Source of the DNA: Treponema sp.
Lineage (GTDB): Bacteria > Spirochaetota > Spirochaetia > Treponematales > Breznakiellaceae
NCBI GenBank assembly: GCA_031276615.1
Contig: JAISND010000048.1
Coordinates: 1 to 9,919, forward strand
Length of the DNA stretch: 9,919 nt
Direction of reading: 5' to 3'
The translations under genes were made by a program, and so were the position numbers. How positions within the stretch are numbered: the stretch's first letter is position 1; the number at the start of each line of letters is the position of its first letter. A model generated the notes under the pieces. It was not told the origin of the DNA and did no database searches. It saw only the letters and a list, made by a program, of their open reading frames with translations. Below are positions 1 to 6,076 of this stretch, one piece after another.

Positions 1-84
1 TTAACCACGAACAGGCACGAACCCTCACGAACGGAAGAACTATCGAAGCGCAAGTTCGTGTTTTTTCGTGTTGTTCGTGGTTAA
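1..84. repeat. Imperfect palindrome of CACGAAC heptamers
   Basis: The outer 13 bases at each end are perfect inverted copies (1-13 and 72-84, TTAACCACGAACA and its complement). Inside the left arm the heptamer CACGAAC occurs at 6-12, 16-22 and 26-32, exactly 10 bases apart. The right arm carries its complement GTTCGTG at 54-60 and 73-79, with a one-base variant at 64-70. The whole could fold as a long hairpin with a loop near 33-53. Heptamer-type interspersed repeats of this sort occur between genes in many bacterial genomes. Here it sits at the window edge, so I cannot tell whether it also ends an upstream gene. It is a non-coding repeat or structural element of unknown role. Confidence 0.75.
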
Positions 85-127
85 TTTCCCCGTTTTTTGT
101 CTAAACTTTGAATTGCTGACCGACCAA

Positions 128-165
128 TAGAAATGTCACCTGTTTGCGTTCAGTAGAAAAGTCAC
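128..165 (-). repeat. Paired insertion-sequence end-like repeats
   Basis: Two related direct repeats, TAGAAATGTCAC at 128-139 and TAGAAAAGTCAC at 154-165, lie 26 bases apart. Read on the minus strand they are GTGAC(A/T)TTTCTA units placed immediately after the stop codon of the transposase remnant (167-169). Repeated short sites of this kind, just outside a transposase gene, are typical transposase-binding sites at the end of an insertion sequence. I therefore infer this is the 3' end of the decayed element. The matching opposite end is not visible in the window. That these are IS ends is inference from position and repetition. Confidence 0.45.
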
Positions 166-166
166 A

Positions 167-540
167 TCAGGCGGCGCCGGACTCGGGCAGTCTAAGCTCC
201 CTGATTTTTAGCGGTTTACCATTCCAGCGGATGCTTATCGTTCCATCCGGTTTCTTCCGTACCGTAACCCGCTTTGCGGGCCGCGGACGGTACGTCCGCG
301 GACTTTTAGTCCGACGCCAGCCGGTCCTGATCCGCTCCGTGGTTCCGTCCCGCCCGCCCTTTGGCCCGGGGCTGTTCGCCGGGATGACCTCAATACCGGG
401 TTTCCCGCGGGCCTTCCCGAAGCGGCTTTTCGGCTTCGTTATCCCCGCCAAAAGTTCCGCGTCCGCCGGTTCGCGGGTCAGTACGAAGGCGTTTTTATGG
501 TCGCAATACAGGCTTTGGGGTATCCCGTAATTCCTGAAGG
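167..540 (-). pseudogene. Remnant of rve-type (ISNCY/IS481-like) transposase, C-terminal part
   Basis: Read from about 540 down to 167 on the minus strand, the translation begins YGIPQSLYCDHKNAF. This resembles the strand carrying the second catalytic Asp of DDE integrase-core transposases. It continues FGKARGKPGIEVIPANSP, another conserved block. At about 365-371 a one-base loss shifts the frame: the expected KGRVERNHG..QDRL block is readable only in another frame, as KGRAGRNHGADQDRL, with Gly where the catalytic Glu should be, and it hits a stop at 306-308. The original frame resumes with RVTVRKKPDGTISIRWNGK, the usual C-terminal beta-rich tail of this family, and ends at 167-169. Roughly 80-100 residues between the catalytic block and the tail are missing, and the whole N-terminal half is absent. 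The gene is certainly dead. The exact IS family assignment is from recalled family patterns. Confidence 0.7.
281..312. repeat. Two adjacent small hairpins inside the transposase remnant
   Basis: CCGCGGAC (281-288) and GTCCGCGG (294-301) are perfect 8-base inverted copies with a 5-base loop. They are directly followed by GGACT (300-304) and AGTCC (308-312) around a 3-base loop. The cluster lies where the transposase remnant lost its internal segment, so it may be the deletion scar or a small inserted palindrome. It is not part of the conserved transposase sequence. No function is implied. Confidence 0.55.
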
Positions 541-757
541 CCGCCTCCCTCTGTCCGAAAGCGCGGCCTTGATCGCGCGCCGGGCGCGGTGGCGTTTCTC
601 CGTGAACAGCCCTTGACGGGCTGCGGTTACTGCGCGACGCGGCGCGGACGGCGGCCTGAAGGCCGCCTCCCTTTGTCCGAAAGCGCGGCCTTGATCGCGC
701 GCCGGGCGCGGCGGCGTTTCTCCGTGAACAGCCCTTGGCGGGCTGCGGTTACTGCGC
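533..757. repeat. 103-bp direct duplication, two copies with 122-bp period
   Basis: The sequence at 533-635 recurs at 655-757 with three visible differences in 103 bases: C/T near 552, T/C near 590 and A/G near 616. A 19-base GC-rich spacer (636-654) separates the copies. Each copy starts CCTGAAGGCCGCCTCCCT and ends GGTTACTGCGC, and each contains a hairpin with arms CAGCCC and GGGCTG (607-612 with 618-623; 729-734 with 740-745). A third palindrome, GGCGGCCT and AGGCCGCC (650-657, 660-667), straddles the spacer and second copy. The period is not a multiple of three, so the copies are read in different frames and no conserved protein is implied. The left copy abuts the point where transposase similarity begins, so the repeat probably interrupts or replaces its upstream half. 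Confidence 0.85.
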
Positions 758-780
758 CCCCTTGAAGAAAATCTCTTTTG

Positions 781-805
781 TATACTAGAATTAAGATACG
801 GGGAG
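781..805 (+). promoter_or_regulatory. Possible -10 element and Shine-Dalgarno site of cheW
   Basis: TATACT at 781-786 is a good match to a sigma-70-type -10 hexamer. It lies in the only AT-rich stretch before cheW and about 25 bases ahead of the start codon. No good -35 hexamer sits at the usual 16-18 base spacing: the nearest candidate, TTGAAG at 762-767, is only 13 bases away. GGGGAG at 800-805 is a clear ribosome binding site, five bases before ATG at 811. The binding site is secure; the promoter is tentative. Confidence 0.45.
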
Positions 806-810
806 TTGTC

Positions 811-1281
811 ATGTCTGAACAAAATCAGTTAGTTACCTTTCAGCTCGGCGAAGAGCTTTACGGCATCAATATCATGGATGTGAAGGAAATCGTGCGGGTT
901 CAGGCAATCCGGGCCATTCCCAATGCCCCCGTGTATGTGGAAGGAATTTTCAACCTCAGAAGCGAGATTATCCCTATCATCAATCTTCATAAACGGTTCC
1001 ATCTCAAAAAAGTGCTCAGTTCCGAGGAAGACGAACTGCTGTCCGGCTTTATCATCCTTGATATAGACGGAATGAAACTGGGGGTAATTATCGACAGGGT
1101 TTCACGGGTGGTTACCATCGAAAAAGAGGATATCCAGCCGCCGCCCCAGATGCTTACGGGCATAGGCGCCGAATACATACACGGAGTGGTGCGTCAGGAG
1201 CAGGGCTATCTGATCATTCTGGATATCCGCGATCTCTTCAATCCCAGGGAACTGCAAAAGATCGCGGACCTGAAAAGATAG
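811..1281 (+). CDS. cheW: Chemotaxis adaptor protein CheW
   Basis: CheW is a cytoplasmic scaffold of two SH3-like beta-barrels that links methyl-accepting chemoreceptors to the histidine kinase CheA at the receptor array, so that receptor state controls CheY phosphorylation and the flagellar motor. The 156-residue length is normal for a stand-alone CheW. The start VTFQLGEELYGINIMDVKEI (8-27) is the usual first strand and turn. GIFNLRSEIIPIINLHKRF (45-63) is the central signature with the conserved Asn-Leu-Arg (48-50), although the usual following Gly is Ser51. VIIDRVSRVVTI (92-103) and YIHGVVRQEQGYLIILDIRDLF (122-143) are the later conserved strands. ATG at 811 is chosen over a TTG 33 bases upstream because GGGGAG precedes it and similarity begins there. 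No other che genes are adjacent, as for the second cheW copy of treponemes. Confidence 0.95.
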   Translation: MSEQNQLVTFQLGEELYGINIMDVKEIVRVQAIRAIPNAPVYVEGIFNLRSEIIPIINLHKRFHLKKVLSSEEDELLSGFIILDIDGMKLGVIIDRVSRVVTIEKEDIQPPPQMLTGIGAEYIHGVVRQEQGYLIILDIRDLFNPRELQKIADLKR

Positions 1282-1443
1282 GGAACTTCAAATCGCGTTC
1301 GGGGCAGCGGTTTTCAGTGAAGCTCCCCGCCCTGAAGTTTCCCGGGGGTTACGCGCGAAGCGCAACAAACTCCCGGGGGGCTGATTGGACCCCGCGAATA
1401 AGGCCGAACTGAAAACAGGGCCGGCAGCATTTGAGGTAACAGC
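1282..1443 (+). other. Intergenic region with nested inverted repeats
   Basis: This 162-base gap carries three inverted repeats. The strongest pairs CCCGGGGG (1341-1348) with CTCCCGGG (1370-1377), seven Watson-Crick pairs and one G-T, around a loop that contains GCGC-GAA-GCGC (1353-1363). Outside it, GTTTTCAGT (1310-1318) is a perfect inverted copy of ACTGAAAAC (1408-1416). An alternative pairing is GGGAACTTCA near 1281-1290 with TGAAGTTTCCC near 1333-1343, which has one bulged base. No U-tract follows any stem, so this is not a classical intrinsic terminator. It could reduce read-through from cheW, be a RNA processing site, or be a repeat element. GAGGT at 1433-1437 is the ribosome binding site of the next gene. 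I see no convincing promoter for the downstream operon; TTGGAC at 1385-1390 is the only -35-like hexamer and lacks a good -10 partner. Confidence 0.5.
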
Positions 1444-2532
1444 ATGAAAATAGAACTCTATTCTCCAACCATACGGCGGAAGGAGATGGATGCGGTTCTT
1501 ACGGCGATGGTGGAAGACAGGATCGGCCCGGGGGAACGGGCGCGGCTTTTAATCCAGACGGCAAAAGAGTTTCTCCGCTTCGAGTACGCCCTGAGCCTCC
1601 GCAGTCCGGCCATAGCGCTGTACCTCGCGCTCAAAGCCCTTGATCTAGAGGACGGACAGGGGGTGCTGGTTTCGGCCCTTTCCCCGCGTTACTATACCCG
1701 CGTAATTGAGGGGCTGCGCCTGAAGCCGGTGTACTGCGATGTTTCTTCCGCGCTGCCCTGCATAAGCCGGGAAACAGCCGAAAAGGCCCTTGGGGGAAAC
1801 GCCGGCGGGGAAAAACCGGATATTCGCTGTATAGCCCTTCATCATACCCTGGGCTTTCAGCCCGATACCGCTTCGATAGCGGAGCTTGGCCTGCCTGTCA
1901 TCGAGGATATTTCCCAGAGTTACGGAGTTTTCCCCGCGGACAGCTCCGGCGGCGGGCGGAAGGGGGAAGAGATCCCCGAAAATTCCCGGGGGGAACGGGC
2001 GCGGGGTGTTTTTACCATACTGGGGCTTGAGGAAAGGGATATGCTTACATCGGGGGGCGGAGCGCTTCTCTGCGCCGGGAGCCGCCGGGACGCTTCGGTC
2101 CTGAAAAATTACGGCGATCTCCCCCCCGAGTACTGCCTTCCCGACCTTAACGCGGCGCTGGCGGCGGTGCAGTTCAGGGAAACCGCGAAGAACCTTGAAA
2201 GGCGGAAGGAAATTGCCCGGATCTATACCCAGGCGAGCCTCCGTACCAGGCACAGACGTTTTATCCCCCTTGACGAAGGGGAGTACAACAATTACGCTTT
2301 TCCTCTGGTTCTTGAAACGGGCCTGAAGGATGTGATGAGCTATGCCCGCAAAAAGGAAATTGCCGTCGAGAGCGCCTTCGGGGATACCCCCGCCGGACAG
2401 GGCCTGAGCGATCCCGAACTCTGTCCCGAAAGTTATTCCCTTTCCCTGCGCACCGTCCTTTTTCCCCTGTACCCCAGGCTCCGTTCCCAGGAGGCGGAAC
2501 GGGTATCCAAACTCATTATGACCCTTCCGTAG
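1444..2532 (+). CDS. DegT/DnrJ/EryC1/StrS-family aminotransferase homologue, catalytic Lys not seen
   Basis: This 362-residue protein has the full fold of the sugar-aminotransferase family, normally PLP enzymes that put an amino group on nucleotide-linked keto-sugars for cell-surface polysaccharides. Visible blocks are LRSPAIALYLALKAL (52-66, matching the usual SGT.AL helix), the Gly-Leu-Pro-Val-Ile-Glu-Asp-Ile-Ser-Gln segment (149-158) with Asp155 placed to contact the PLP ring nitrogen, LPDLNAALAAVQF (232-244), and a typical small C-terminal domain. In the strand where the Schiff-base lysine normally lies (SF...K....GEGG), the sequence is GVFTILGLEERDMLTSGGGA (188-207), with no Lys. Residues 166-187 form a Gly/Arg/Glu-rich insertion just before it. 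So it may be a PLP-binding or sugar-binding protein without transaminase activity, or use another residue. The start is fixed by GAGGT six bases upstream. It heads the operon and ends 15 bases before nadK. Family confidence is high; activity is unknown. Confidence 0.85.
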   Translation: MKIELYSPTIRRKEMDAVLTAMVEDRIGPGERARLLIQTAKEFLRFEYALSLRSPAIALYLALKALDLEDGQGVLVSALSPRYYTRVIEGLRLKPVYCDVSSALPCISRETAEKALGGNAGGEKPDIRCIALHHTLGFQPDTASIAELGLPVIEDISQSYGVFPADSSGGGRKGEEIPENSRGERARGVFTILGLEERDMLTSGGGALLCAGSRRDASVLKNYGDLPPEYCLPDLNAALAAVQFRETAKNLERRKEIARIYTQASLRTRHRRFIPLDEGEYNNYAFPLVLETGLKDVMSYARKKEIAVESAFGDTPAGQGLSDPELCPESYSLSLRTVLFPLYPRLRSQEAERVSKLIMTLP

Positions 2533-2547
2533 GAAAAGGACGGACCC

Positions 2548-3438
2548 ATGGCCGGCGGTTCCGCGCAGACAGAAAAGGCGCTGCTCTTTATAAATCCGAA
2601 AAAGCAAAACGCCCTGACCCTGGCCGAAGAGATTCGCCGCGAGCTGGAAAGCCGGCGTATCAGGGTTATCTCCCATTCCACCGAAGACAATTTTGAGTTT
2701 TGTCCGGAAAAAAAGCCCGATATCGCCTTCAGCCTTGGCGGGGACGGAACCGTCCTCTACGCCGCCCGGGCGCTGGCGTCCGCCGGGGCGCCGATTTTTT
2801 CGGTAAACCTGGGAACCCTGGGTTTTATCGCCGCCGTCAGGAAAGAGGAGTGGCTTTCCATTTTTGAAGCTTGGCTTGCGGGCAGGGCAAAGGTTTCACT
2901 CCGGACGATGCTGAAAATTTCGGTGGAACGGCGGGGCGGGGCGCCCGCGCAAAACTTTTGCCTGAATGACGCGGTCGTTTCCGCTTCCGGCATCGCGAAG
3001 CTCATCAGGCTGCGGCTGGAAACGGAAACCGCCGTCGGCGAACTGACCGAGCTGGGGCGGTACCGCGCCGACGGTCTCATCATCGCCACCCCCACCGGTT
3101 CCACCGCCTACTCGATGGCCGCCGGCGGCCCCATACTGGATCCCGAAATGGAAGCCCTGATAATAAACCCCATCTGTCCCTTCACCCTGTCCAACCGCCC
3201 GGCCGTGCTTCCCTCGGGACAGAGGGTGGTTATTACCGTGGAAGAGGAACAGCGGAGCGGCGTCCTTCTTACCGTGGACGGCCAGGTAACGAAAAACCTG
3301 GAACCGGGGGATCGTATCATAACGGAGGCCGCGCCCTTCCGGGCCAGGCTTGTTTCTTCCGACCGGCGCAGCTACTACACCGCCCTCAGGACAAAGCTCA
3401 ACTGGTCGGGAACCTGGAAAGGAGAAGGTGATGCTTGA
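2548..3438 (+). CDS. nadK: NAD kinase
   Basis: NAD kinase phosphorylates NAD+ at the 2' hydroxyl of its adenosine ribose, using ATP or polyphosphate, and is the only source of NADP(H) in most bacteria; it acts in the cytoplasm as a homo-oligomer. The length of 296 residues is typical. The diagnostic GGDGT is at 64-68, followed by NLGTLGF (87-93). Asn139-Asp140 replaces the usual Asn-Glu of the substrate-binding segment. PTGSTAYSMAAGGPI (181-195) is the NAD-binding loop, and PICPFTLSNRPAVL (207-220) is the C-terminal beta motif, where the commonly seen His before Thr is Phe211. The start ATG is preceded by AAGGA (2536-2540). The gene overlaps recN by eight bases. The nadK-recN pair is also adjacent in Escherichia coli, so this is a widely conserved arrangement. 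Confidence 0.96.
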   Translation: MAGGSAQTEKALLFINPKKQNALTLAEEIRRELESRRIRVISHSTEDNFEFCPEKKPDIAFSLGGDGTVLYAARALASAGAPIFSVNLGTLGFIAAVRKEEWLSIFEAWLAGRAKVSLRTMLKISVERRGGAPAQNFCLNDAVVSASGIAKLIRLRLETETAVGELTELGRYRADGLIIATPTGSTAYSMAAGGPILDPEMEALIINPICPFTLSNRPAVLPSGQRVVITVEEEQRSGVLLTVDGQVTKNLEPGDRIITEAAPFRARLVSSDRRSYYTALRTKLNWSGTWKGEGDA

Positions 3439-5260
3439 GGAACTGTCCATAAGAAACTATGCCCTTGTCGACGCTGTTTCCCTTTCCTTCCGTCCGGGCT
3501 TCAATGTGCTGACCGGAGAAACCGGCGCGGGAAAATCAATTATCGTCGGCTCCTTAAGTTTTCTTATGGGCGCGAAGGCGGAAGCGGACGTTATACGAAC
3601 CGGCGCGGAAGAGGCGGGCGTATCGGCGCTGGTTTCGATTCAGGACAGCAGCGGCGAGGCCCTTGAATGGCTGAAGAGCCGCGGCATGGAGCCGGAGGAC
3701 GGGACGGTGATTGTCCGGAGGAATATCAAAACCGGCGGCCGCGGTTCCATTTACATACAGAACGTTCCCTGTACAAGGACAGACCTTGCCGGTTTTATGT
3801 CCCTTCTCTTTGACCTGCACGGCCAGCACAACCACGAGTCCCTGCTCCGGAAGGAAAGCCATCGCCGCTACCTTGACCGTTTCGCCGGCCTTGAGGGGGA
3901 GGCGGGGGAATTCAACCGGGTCTTTCTTGAACTTGCGGAAAAGCGGAAAGCCCTGGAAGCCTCTCTCGGCTCCGAGCGGGACAGGGAGACACGGCTTGAG
4001 CTTCTATCCTACGCGGTGGAGGAAATAGGCAGGGCCAATCCCAGGCCGGGCGAAACAGGCGAGCTTGAAAACGAGGCCCAGAGGCTTTCCGATTTCGGGA
4101 GACTCGCCGGCCTCGTCAACGACACGGCGCATTCCCTTTTTGAGAACGATGCCTCGGTGTTAAGCGTCACGAGGCGCGCGCGGAACGCGCTGGACGGCGC
4201 GGCCGCCATCGACGGTTCCCTGGGCGAACTGCGGAAGCGCGTCGAGGACCTTTACTACGAGGCCGAGGATATTTCCGGGGAATTCCGGTCCTACCGGGAC
4301 AGGTTAAGCTACGATCCGGCGCGGCAGGAGGCGGTGGACGAACGCCTTGCCCTGCTCTACAAACTGCGGAAAAAGTACGCTTCGGCCGCGGGCGACGGCG
4401 CCGCCGGAGCCGCGGAAAACCGGGGCGGCGCCGAAGAAGCCATCCTCGCGTACAGGGCCCGGGCCGAGGCTGAAATGGAATTTCTTGCAAACGCCGGGGA
4501 AAACCGGGATAACCTGAAGGCGGAAATTGCCGCCCTCGAGAAAGACATAGCCGCCAGGGCCGCTTCCCTCAGGCAGAAACGGAGCGCGGGGGCCCTCGGG
4601 CTGGGAGAGAAAATTACGGCGATCCTTACGCGCCTGGGCATGCCCAACGCCCGGTTTTCCGCGGCGATTCTGCCCAAGGGCCGGGAAGGCGCCGCGGCGC
4701 GCGGGGAGGGGGCCGGGGCCGGGGAGCCGCCGGCCTCCGGCGCCGGAAGCCTCGTCTGCGGCCCCTGGGGCGCCGAGGACGTGGAATTCCTCATTTCGGC
4801 CAATACCGGGGAACCCCTCAAGGACCTTGCCCGGATCGCGTCGGGAGGCGAGCTTTCGCGGGTGATGCTTGCCATCAAGACCGTGCTCGTCGGCGGCGCA
4901 GCGGCCCCCGGCGGCGCCCTTAATCACGGCCCCGATTCCGTGGAAACCCTGGTTTTTGACGAAATCGACACGGGAATCGGGGGCGAGGTGGCCCTTTCGG
5001 TGGGTGAGTACCTTGCCAAAATCGGGGCCTTCAGGCAGATCTTCTGCGTTACCCACCTTGCCAGCATCGCGGTGCGGGCGGATAACCATTTCAGGGTAGA
5101 GAAGAAAACCGAGGGCGGCAGGACTTTTACCGGCGTCGGCCCTCTGGACGCCGGGGAAAGGAGGCGGGAAATAGCCCGCATGCTGGCCGGAGACGCGGGG
5201 GACGCGGCCCTTGCCCATGCGGATGATTTAATTCTAAAATACGGTAGGGGAAAGAGATAA
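3431..5260 (+). CDS. recN: DNA repair protein RecN
   Basis: RecN is an SMC-like ATPase that gathers and tethers broken DNA ends during recombinational repair of double-strand breaks; it acts on the nucleoid. The product is 609 residues, against about 550-575 in most bacteria. Walker A is GETGAGKS (29-36), and the RecN block FDLHGQHNH (127-135) supplies the Q-loop region. Coiled-coil arms fill about 145-400. The ABC signature is ASGGELSRVML (470-480), Walker B is LVFDEIDTGIGG with Asp510 and catalytic Glu511, and His542 is in VTHLASIA. Extra length comes from Gly/Ala-rich stretches at about 316-337, 415-445 and 490-500, which lie outside the conserved motifs. The frame is open 81 bases further upstream inside nadK. 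I chose ATG at 3431 because MLEELSIRNYALV matches the usual RecN N-terminus and GGAG (3421-3424) lies six bases before it. Confidence 0.95.
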   Translation: MLEELSIRNYALVDAVSLSFRPGFNVLTGETGAGKSIIVGSLSFLMGAKAEADVIRTGAEEAGVSALVSIQDSSGEALEWLKSRGMEPEDGTVIVRRNIKTGGRGSIYIQNVPCTRTDLAGFMSLLFDLHGQHNHESLLRKESHRRYLDRFAGLEGEAGEFNRVFLELAEKRKALEASLGSERDRETRLELLSYAVEEIGRANPRPGETGELENEAQRLSDFGRLAGLVNDTAHSLFENDASVLSVTRRARNALDGAAAIDGSLGELRKRVEDLYYEAEDISGEFRSYRDRLSYDPARQEAVDERLALLYKLRKKYASAAGDGAAGAAENRGGAEEAILAYRARAEAEMEFLANAGENRDNLKAEIAALEKDIAARAASLRQKRSAGALGLGEKITAILTRLGMPNARFSAAILPKGREGAAARGEGAGAGEPPASGAGSLVCGPWGAEDVEFLISANTGEPLKDLARIASGGELSRVMLAIKTVLVGGAAAPGGALNHGPDSVETLVFDEIDTGIGGEVALSVGEYLAKIGAFRQIFCVTHLASIAVRADNHFRVEKKTEGGRTFTGVGPLDAGERRREIARMLAGDAGDAALAHADDLILKYGRGKR

Positions 5261-6075
5261 TGGCGAAGATTTCCAATGAGGAACGTCACCAGTATTTTGA
5301 AAGGATAAAGATCTACAAAACAAATGTTGACACAATCCTCAAAAGGGAGCAAAGCGTCCTCTTGCTGTTAAAGAAAGATCCCGCCGCCGCGGCCTTCAAG
5401 CGGCTTACCCTGGTGGATGAAATGCTGAACCTCACTTCCAATTATATCATCATCAACGGCGTTTCCCAGTCGGTGCTTAAAGTCAAGAATGAAGATGCCC
5501 TTAACGACGGCAGAAAATCCCTTTACAAAAGCGTTATTTACCTTGAGGAGATCGTCTCCAACCTGGTTGACGCCCCTTTTTCCGATTACGAGGAAAAGCT
5601 CGCGGAAATCGAATCCGTGGACGCGGCGCGGCGTTACTTCCTTGTGCGAAAAATGGGACTGGCCGTTCAGCTTCTGGAAAACGCCTACGGAGACAACACG
5701 AAATGGAAGTGGTCTTTCGTGGAGCTTGAGGGGCGTTACGCGGCGGTCACAAAAAACATCATCGATCTGCGCGGCGCGGTTGCCAATACGGATCCCCGTT
5801 CCCCGGCCTACGAGCCGACCGTGTACCATCTGCGGATGATAAAAAAACTCCTCATGCAGGCAGCCGACCGCTACAGGGAAAAATACGAACTCTCCACCAA
5901 CAGGATCGACGACTTCAAGCAGGGAATAAATTTTCTTTCCGCCCTGAGGCGCCTTCACATTGTTCTCGGCGACAGGGAGGATGCCGAGACGGTGAAAAAG
6001 AAACTGGACATCTGGACCGTCAAACTGGAGAACGACCTGAAAAAAAAGGAAGAGTTGAATCAGAAAAAAGTTTAG
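5260..6075 (+). CDS. Conserved helical protein of unknown function
   Basis: I do not recognise this 271-residue protein as a named family. Its ATG shares one base with the recN stop codon (TAATG), so its translation is coupled to recN, with AGGGG at 5246-5250 as the likely ribosome binding site. It has no signal peptide, no membrane segment and no obvious catalytic motif. The composition is charged and leucine-rich throughout, suggesting an all-helical cytoplasmic protein. The last 30 residues (about 242-271) are very Lys/Glu/Leu-rich and probably a coiled coil. Base composition is lower in GC than its neighbours. A gene of similar position follows recN in T. pallidum as I recall (TP0443), which would make it spirochaete-restricted. 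Its place between recN and an exporter does not reveal its job. Confidence 0.85.
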   Translation: MAKISNEERHQYFERIKIYKTNVDTILKREQSVLLLLKKDPAAAAFKRLTLVDEMLNLTSNYIIINGVSQSVLKVKNEDALNDGRKSLYKSVIYLEEIVSNLVDAPFSDYEEKLAEIESVDAARRYFLVRKMGLAVQLLENAYGDNTKWKWSFVELEGRYAAVTKNIIDLRGAVANTDPRSPAYEPTVYHLRMIKKLLMQAADRYREKYELSTNRIDDFKQGINFLSALRRLHIVLGDREDAETVKKKLDIWTVKLENDLKKKEELNQKKV

Positions 6076-6076
6076 T

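Noticed and set aside
418..438. Inverted repeat CGAAGC / GCTTCG
   Set aside because: It falls within a conserved coding block of the transposase remnant, and its six-base arms are expected by chance in this composition.
144..530. Plus-strand reading frame of 128 residues
   Set aside because: It lies opposite the transposase remnant, whose minus-strand translation carries recognisable conserved blocks.
533..757. CRISPR array
   Set aside because: There are only two copies, each 103 bases, with a 19-base spacer. Repeat and spacer sizes do not fit a CRISPR array, and no cas gene is near.
778..810. Upstream TTG start for cheW
   Set aside because: It would overlap the -10 like TATACT, and it lacks a ribosome binding site; CheW similarity begins after ATG 811.
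478..822. Minus-strand reading frame of 114 residues across the duplication
   Set aside because: It reads the two repeat copies in different frames, overlaps the cheW start on the other strand, and has an Arg/Pro-rich composition typical of chance frames in GC-rich DNA.
1341..1380. Intrinsic terminator of cheW
   Set aside because: The stem is strong, but it is followed by Gs and mixed sequence rather than a U-tract, so it is described only as an inverted repeat.
1645..2676. Long minus-strand reading frame of 343 residues
   Set aside because: It lies wholly opposite the aminotransferase homologue and nadK, which have clear family motifs; it is an antisense shadow of GC-rich codons.
3350..3430. 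27-residue N-terminal extension of RecN
   Set aside because: It lies inside nadK and has no RecN similarity; the usual RecN N-terminus begins at ATG 3431, which has its own ribosome binding site.
4304..5218. Minus-strand reading frame of 304 residues
   Set aside because: It is antisense to the conserved RecN signature and Walker B region and shows no family motif of its own.
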